DNA from: Flavobacteriales bacterium
GTDB lineage: Bacteria; Bacteroidota; Bacteroidia; Flavobacteriales_D; Sanyastnellaceae
Assembly (NCBI GenBank): GCA_030728235.1
Contig: JANRAA010000077.1
Span: forward strand, 1-7,394
Direction of reading: 5' to 3'
DNA length: 7,394 nt
Position 1 is the stretch's first letter. Each line of letters begins with the position of its first letter. Of this stretch, positions 5,485-7,394 are shown piece after piece. Made by a program: the position numbers and the translations under genes. Below the pieces are notes generated by a model. That model was not told the DNA's origin, did not search any database, and was given only the letters and a program-made list of their open reading frames with translations.

Positions 5485-5879
5485 TCGAAATCGGCATCGT
5501 CTACGTTCAAAACAAACTCGTGCTCCCAATTTGAAGGAGCTTTTTTGATTTGATTTGAATAAATCACCCAATTATTCGCGTCGTTCAGATCAGTTTTCAG
5601 CGTGTCTTGATTAGCATTTACCACAATCAAACCGAAGACATCTAGCAACGGTGAACCTGGATCTTCTGAACCACCACGCTGACTTGTTGTAACAACAGTT
5701 TCACGTTTTCCTGATGGAATTTGAATAGACGACCACGTAGAATCGTAAGACATCGTATAAACCGTTAACTCAGAATCAGTAACGTTCTTTACGATTCGAA
5801 TTCTGTCTGTATTTCCTTCACATGCGCTAAGTACCAATGCCAATCCAAAAAGCACCAAGCCAACTTTTCCGTTTTTCAT
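5481..5879 (-). CDS. Hypothetical lipoprotein
   Basis: A 132-residue predicted lipoprotein: signal segment MKNGKVGLVLFGLALVLSAC with lipobox LSAC and acylated Cys20. The mature part has alternating hydrophobic/polar stretches (RIRIVKNVTDSELTVYTM, TVVTT, GLIVVNANQDTL, EHEFVLNV) that suggest a small beta-sandwich, and an acidic end (DDADFD). I do not recognise the family. With Glu and Gly after Cys20, outer-membrane retention versus surface export cannot be decided. It is convergent with the S51 peptidase gene: its stop and the peptidase stop share the palindrome TTAA at 5481-5484. A TATCTTTG element lies 16 bp before its ATG. Confidence 0.75.
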   Translation of the reverse strand: MKNGKVGLVLFGLALVLSACEGNTDRIRIVKNVTDSELTVYTMSYDSTWSSIQIPSGKRETVVTTSQRGGSEDPGSPLLDVFGLIVVNANQDTLKTDLNDANNWVIYSNQIKKAPSNWEHEFVLNVDDADFD

Positions 5880-5895
5880 AAAATTATTTCTAACT

Positions 5896-5903
5896 CAAAG
5901 ATA
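5896..5903 (-). promoter_or_regulatory. Probable -7 element for the - strand lipoprotein gene
   Basis: On the - strand this reads TATCTTTG, a perfect TAnnTTTG, placed 16 bp before the ATG at 5879. That position predicts a very short leader. No TTG is found at the expected -33 distance, so the assignment rests on one box. Confidence 0.5.
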
Positions 5904-5932
5904 GACCACTCGTGTATTTGATTGGTTGCACG

Positions 5933-5946
5933 GTTGAAAATTCAAC
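5933..5946. promoter_or_regulatory. Operator-like palindrome GTTGAA-AA-TTCAAC
   Basis: Two 6-bp arms in perfect dyad symmetry are separated by 2 bp, with C/G-rich flanks (CG before, ACCG after) that could extend pairing with a bulge. It lies about 30 bp upstream of the -7 element of the - strand lipoprotein gene, a place suited to an activator or repressor. The regulator is unknown, and one copy of a 6-bp dyad in AT-rich DNA may be chance. Confidence 0.35.
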
Positions 5947-6256
5947 ACCGACGAATTATTGATCTCCGTGGATAGCAATGTTATGTTTTTCAATCACGAA
6001 TTACCTTAACAATCAATCAACCATTTGCTATCATTCGTTAACCATACAATTTTATTTGCGGCATTTTTGATTTCCATGAACCTCCCGTTTTCAGGCACTC
6101 TCAGCTGAAATCCATAGGACATATCTCTACGAATAAAACTTTGTTATTCTTCGCAAAGCCATAGCATACAGTTAATTAAACCTTAGAGTTAGAAATTGAA
6201 TTTGCACTGGTTTAATAGACCAATCAAGTTTCCATTTCAAACCAAAACCAAATCAA

Positions 6257-7394
6257 ATGAAATTACGTCATTTAACTTTCTGCTTAGGTATTTTGCTGGG
6301 CGGATTAAATGCTTCAGCACAAGACATGCTGATTACTGCCATCTACGATGGTTCACTAGCGGGAGGTAATCCGCGCGGTATAGAGCTTTATGTAGTAAAC
6401 GATATTCCAGACCTTTCTTTATATGGAATCGGTACAGCATTTAACACAACTCCCTCTAACGGAGTAGACTATACTTTTCCTGCTGATGCGGCAACAGCTG
6501 GCACTTATATTCATGTTGTAAAATCTGCTGCTGAATTCAACACTTATTTCGGACTTACTGCAACTTACGTTGTCGGTTCAATATTCGATTTCAACGGAGA
6601 TGATTCAGTCGAATTATTCTTTAATGGAGCCGTGATAGATGTTTACGGCGCTCCAGGAACCGACGGCACAGGTCTAGCTTGGGAATACATGGATAGCTGG
6701 TCGTACCGCATTAGTGGAACTGCCGCTTCAACAACATGGGACCCAGCTTCATGGACAGTGGCAGGAATTAACGTTTATGACCCTGCAACAACCAACGCAG
6801 CAGCTTCTCCTGCCATGCCTATTGAAACATTTCAAGCTTCTTCTGGAACACCTGGATGCACCGATTCAAACGCTTGTAACTACGACAGCAATGCAACTGT
6901 TAATGATGGTAGCTGTTACTCAATCGGCGATTCTTGCGATGATGGAGATTCCAATACCGTAAATGATACCGTACAGTCTGATTGCTCTTGTGCCGGTGAA
7001 ACGTCGATTCCAGGATGCACCGATGTCAACGCTTGCAACTACGACATTGCAGCCACATTGGATAACGGTACTTGTGACTACTCTTGCATTGGGTGCTTGA
7101 ACTCTCTTGCTTGTAATTATGATTCAAATGCTACAATTGATAGTGGCTTGTGTGCTTTCACAGGCGATGCATGTGACGATGGCGACCCGCTTACTACAGG
7201 TGACATCTTCCAAGGAGATTGTTCATGTGCTGGAATCATTAATGTCCCAGGTTGCACAAACACCAGTGCTTGTAACTACGATTCAAATGCAACGTCAGAC
7301 GATGGTTCATGTGACTTTTCTTGTCTCGGTTGCACCAATAGCGCAGCCTGCAACTACGATGCAGCCGCAACCGTTGACAATGGAACATGTATAC
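6257..7394 (+). CDS. Large secreted protein with lamin-tail-like domain and Cys-rich GCTD/ACNYD repeats (3' end outside window)
   Basis: An open frame of 379 residues runs from ATG 6257 off the window end without a stop. A signal peptide (about 1-21, ending ASAQ) is followed by a beta-rich domain (about 24-195: LITAIYDGSLAGGNPRGIEL, NGDDSVELFFNG, DSWSY) that resembles the lamin-tail domain of bacterial secreted proteins. From residue 200 the protein becomes Cys/Asp-rich. Type A units (GCT-D/N-xxACNYD, closing DxGxC) start at 200, 253, 279, 332 and 358. Type B units (CDDGD...DCSCAG) lie at 224-247 and 303-326. This repeat type is familiar from marine Flavobacteriales secreted proteins, usually with a T9SS domain at the end; that end is outside the window. 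The many paired Cys suggest disulfides, and the Asp/Asn-rich loops possibly bind calcium. Probable role: cell-surface or adhesive stalk; this is inference. Confidence 0.85.
   Translation, partial: MKLRHLTFCLGILLGGLNASAQDMLITAIYDGSLAGGNPRGIELYVVNDIPDLSLYGIGTAFNTTPSNGVDYTFPADAATAGTYIHVVKSAAEFNTYFGLTATYVVGSIFDFNGDDSVELFFNGAVIDVYGAPGTDGTGLAWEYMDSWSYRISGTAASTTWDPASWTVAGINVYDPATTNAAASPAMPIETFQASSGTPGCTDSNACNYDSNATVNDGSCYSIGDSCDDGDSNTVNDTVQSDCSCAGETSIPGCTDVNACNYDIAATLDNGTCDYSCIGCLNSLACNYDSNATIDSGLCAFTGDACDDGDPLTTGDIFQGDCSCAGIINVPGCTNTSACNYDSNATSDDGSCDFSCLGCTNSAACNYDAAATVDNGTCI
6854..7394 (+). repeat. 237-bp (79-codon) coding super-repeat, two full copies and a partial third
   Basis: The repeats within the secreted protein form a higher-order unit: type A, type B, type A, then a linker D-Y/F-SC-I/L. 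Copy 1 is 6854-7090, copy 2 is 7091-7327, and copy 3 begins at 7328 and is cut by the window end. All landmarks (A1/A3/A5, B1/B2, A2/A4, linkers) recur at exactly 79 residues, with no indel. Each unit carries ten Cys (in copy 1: 201, 207, 220, 227, 243, 245, 254, 260, 273, 277), an even number that suits five disulfides. At the DNA level copies have diverged, apart from segments such as GCTTGTAACTACGA. Confidence 0.85.

Larger units (their letters stand above)
5880..6256. other. 377-bp divergent intergenic region
   Basis: This region lies between the divergent lipoprotein gene and the large repeat-protein gene, and no coding sequence or RNA gene was recognised. It holds a -7 element for the - strand gene (5896-5903), an operator-like palindrome (5933-5946), and an 8-bp inverted repeat GATAGCAA / TTGCTATC (5971-5978 with 6025-6032). 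A small hairpin CTTTG / CAAAG (6139-6143 with 6154-6158) is also present. For the + strand gene, the best -7-like matches have one mismatch each: TTTATTTG at 6051-6058 and TGAATTTG at 6197-6204, neither with a convincing TTG. The last 20 bases before the ATG at 6257 are A/C-rich (AAACCAAAACCAAATC). Confidence 0.55.

Noticed and set aside
6714..6962. 82-residue + strand open frame inside the repeat-protein gene
   Set aside because: Its composition is a frame-shifted shadow (Gln/Leu-rich), while the other frame has a signal peptide, domain structure and in-register repeats from 6257 to the window end.
6854..7394. Possible CRISPR or non-coding tandem array
   Set aside because: The periodicity follows codons and the protein pattern is kept while the DNA diverges; units are 237 bp, so this is a coding repeat.

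Overview
The window looks like chromosomal DNA of a marine-type member of the Bacteroidota, probably Flavobacteriales or a Cryomorphaceae-like lineage. Four things point there: a protein with a C-terminal type IX secretion (T9SS) sorting domain; a secreted protein built from Cys-rich 'GCTDxxACNYD' repeats; a Bacteroidota-type promoter with the -7 motif TAnnTTTG ahead of the FKBP gene; and genes of Bacteroidota-typical families (a lipoprotein/Pmp3 pair, a 55-residue Lacal_2735-like protein, a Tyr-less SDR). Starts lack clear Shine-Dalgarno sequences and are preceded by A/T-rich sequence, as is usual in this phylum. Families are recognised from memory of their sequences; no search was run.

Layout. 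Bases 3-467 hold the C-terminal half of a glycerophosphodiester phosphodiesterase on the + strand. It converges on a four-helix DUF2231-like membrane protein (647-1117, - strand). Between them lie a hairpin that could terminate both genes and several AT-rich inverted repeats. A 304-bp gap follows. It contains a 138-bp block bounded by 28-bp inverted repeats (1271-1408), either a MITE-like element or a long hairpin, ending 13 bp before a small lipoprotein gene (1422-1835). That gene and the next one, a Pmp3/YqaE-like membrane protein (1845-2027), are in the same reading frame, separated by one TAA and three codons. A well-formed promoter then drives a SlyD-like FKBP isomerase (2100-2528), closed by a strong intrinsic terminator (2551-2576).

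Bases 2650-5484 read as one co-directional + strand cluster: a class I SAM methyltransferase, an SDR-fold protein lacking the catalytic Tyr, a 55-residue coiled-coil-like protein (3994-4161), and a secreted S51 (cyanophycinase-like) peptidase with a T9SS sorting domain. The gaps are 38, 10 and 45 bp with no evident terminator, so co-transcription is possible. The functions do not form an obvious single pathway. The peptidase gene meets a - strand lipoprotein gene (5481-5879) tail to tail; both stop codons lie in one TTAA palindrome.

A 377-bp divergent intergenic region (5880-6256) contains a probable -7 element for the lipoprotein gene, an operator-like palindrome, and the upstream region of the last gene. 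That gene (6257 to the window end, no stop reached) encodes a large secreted protein: signal peptide, a lamin-tail-like beta domain, then Cys/Asp-rich repeats organised in an exact 79-residue super-repeat.

No tRNA, rRNA, CRISPR array, transposase or defence system was seen. The points most worth checking are the in-frame stop between the lipoprotein and Pmp3 halves, the 28-bp inverted-repeat element, the indel-free 79-residue super-repeat, and the Tyr-less SDR.
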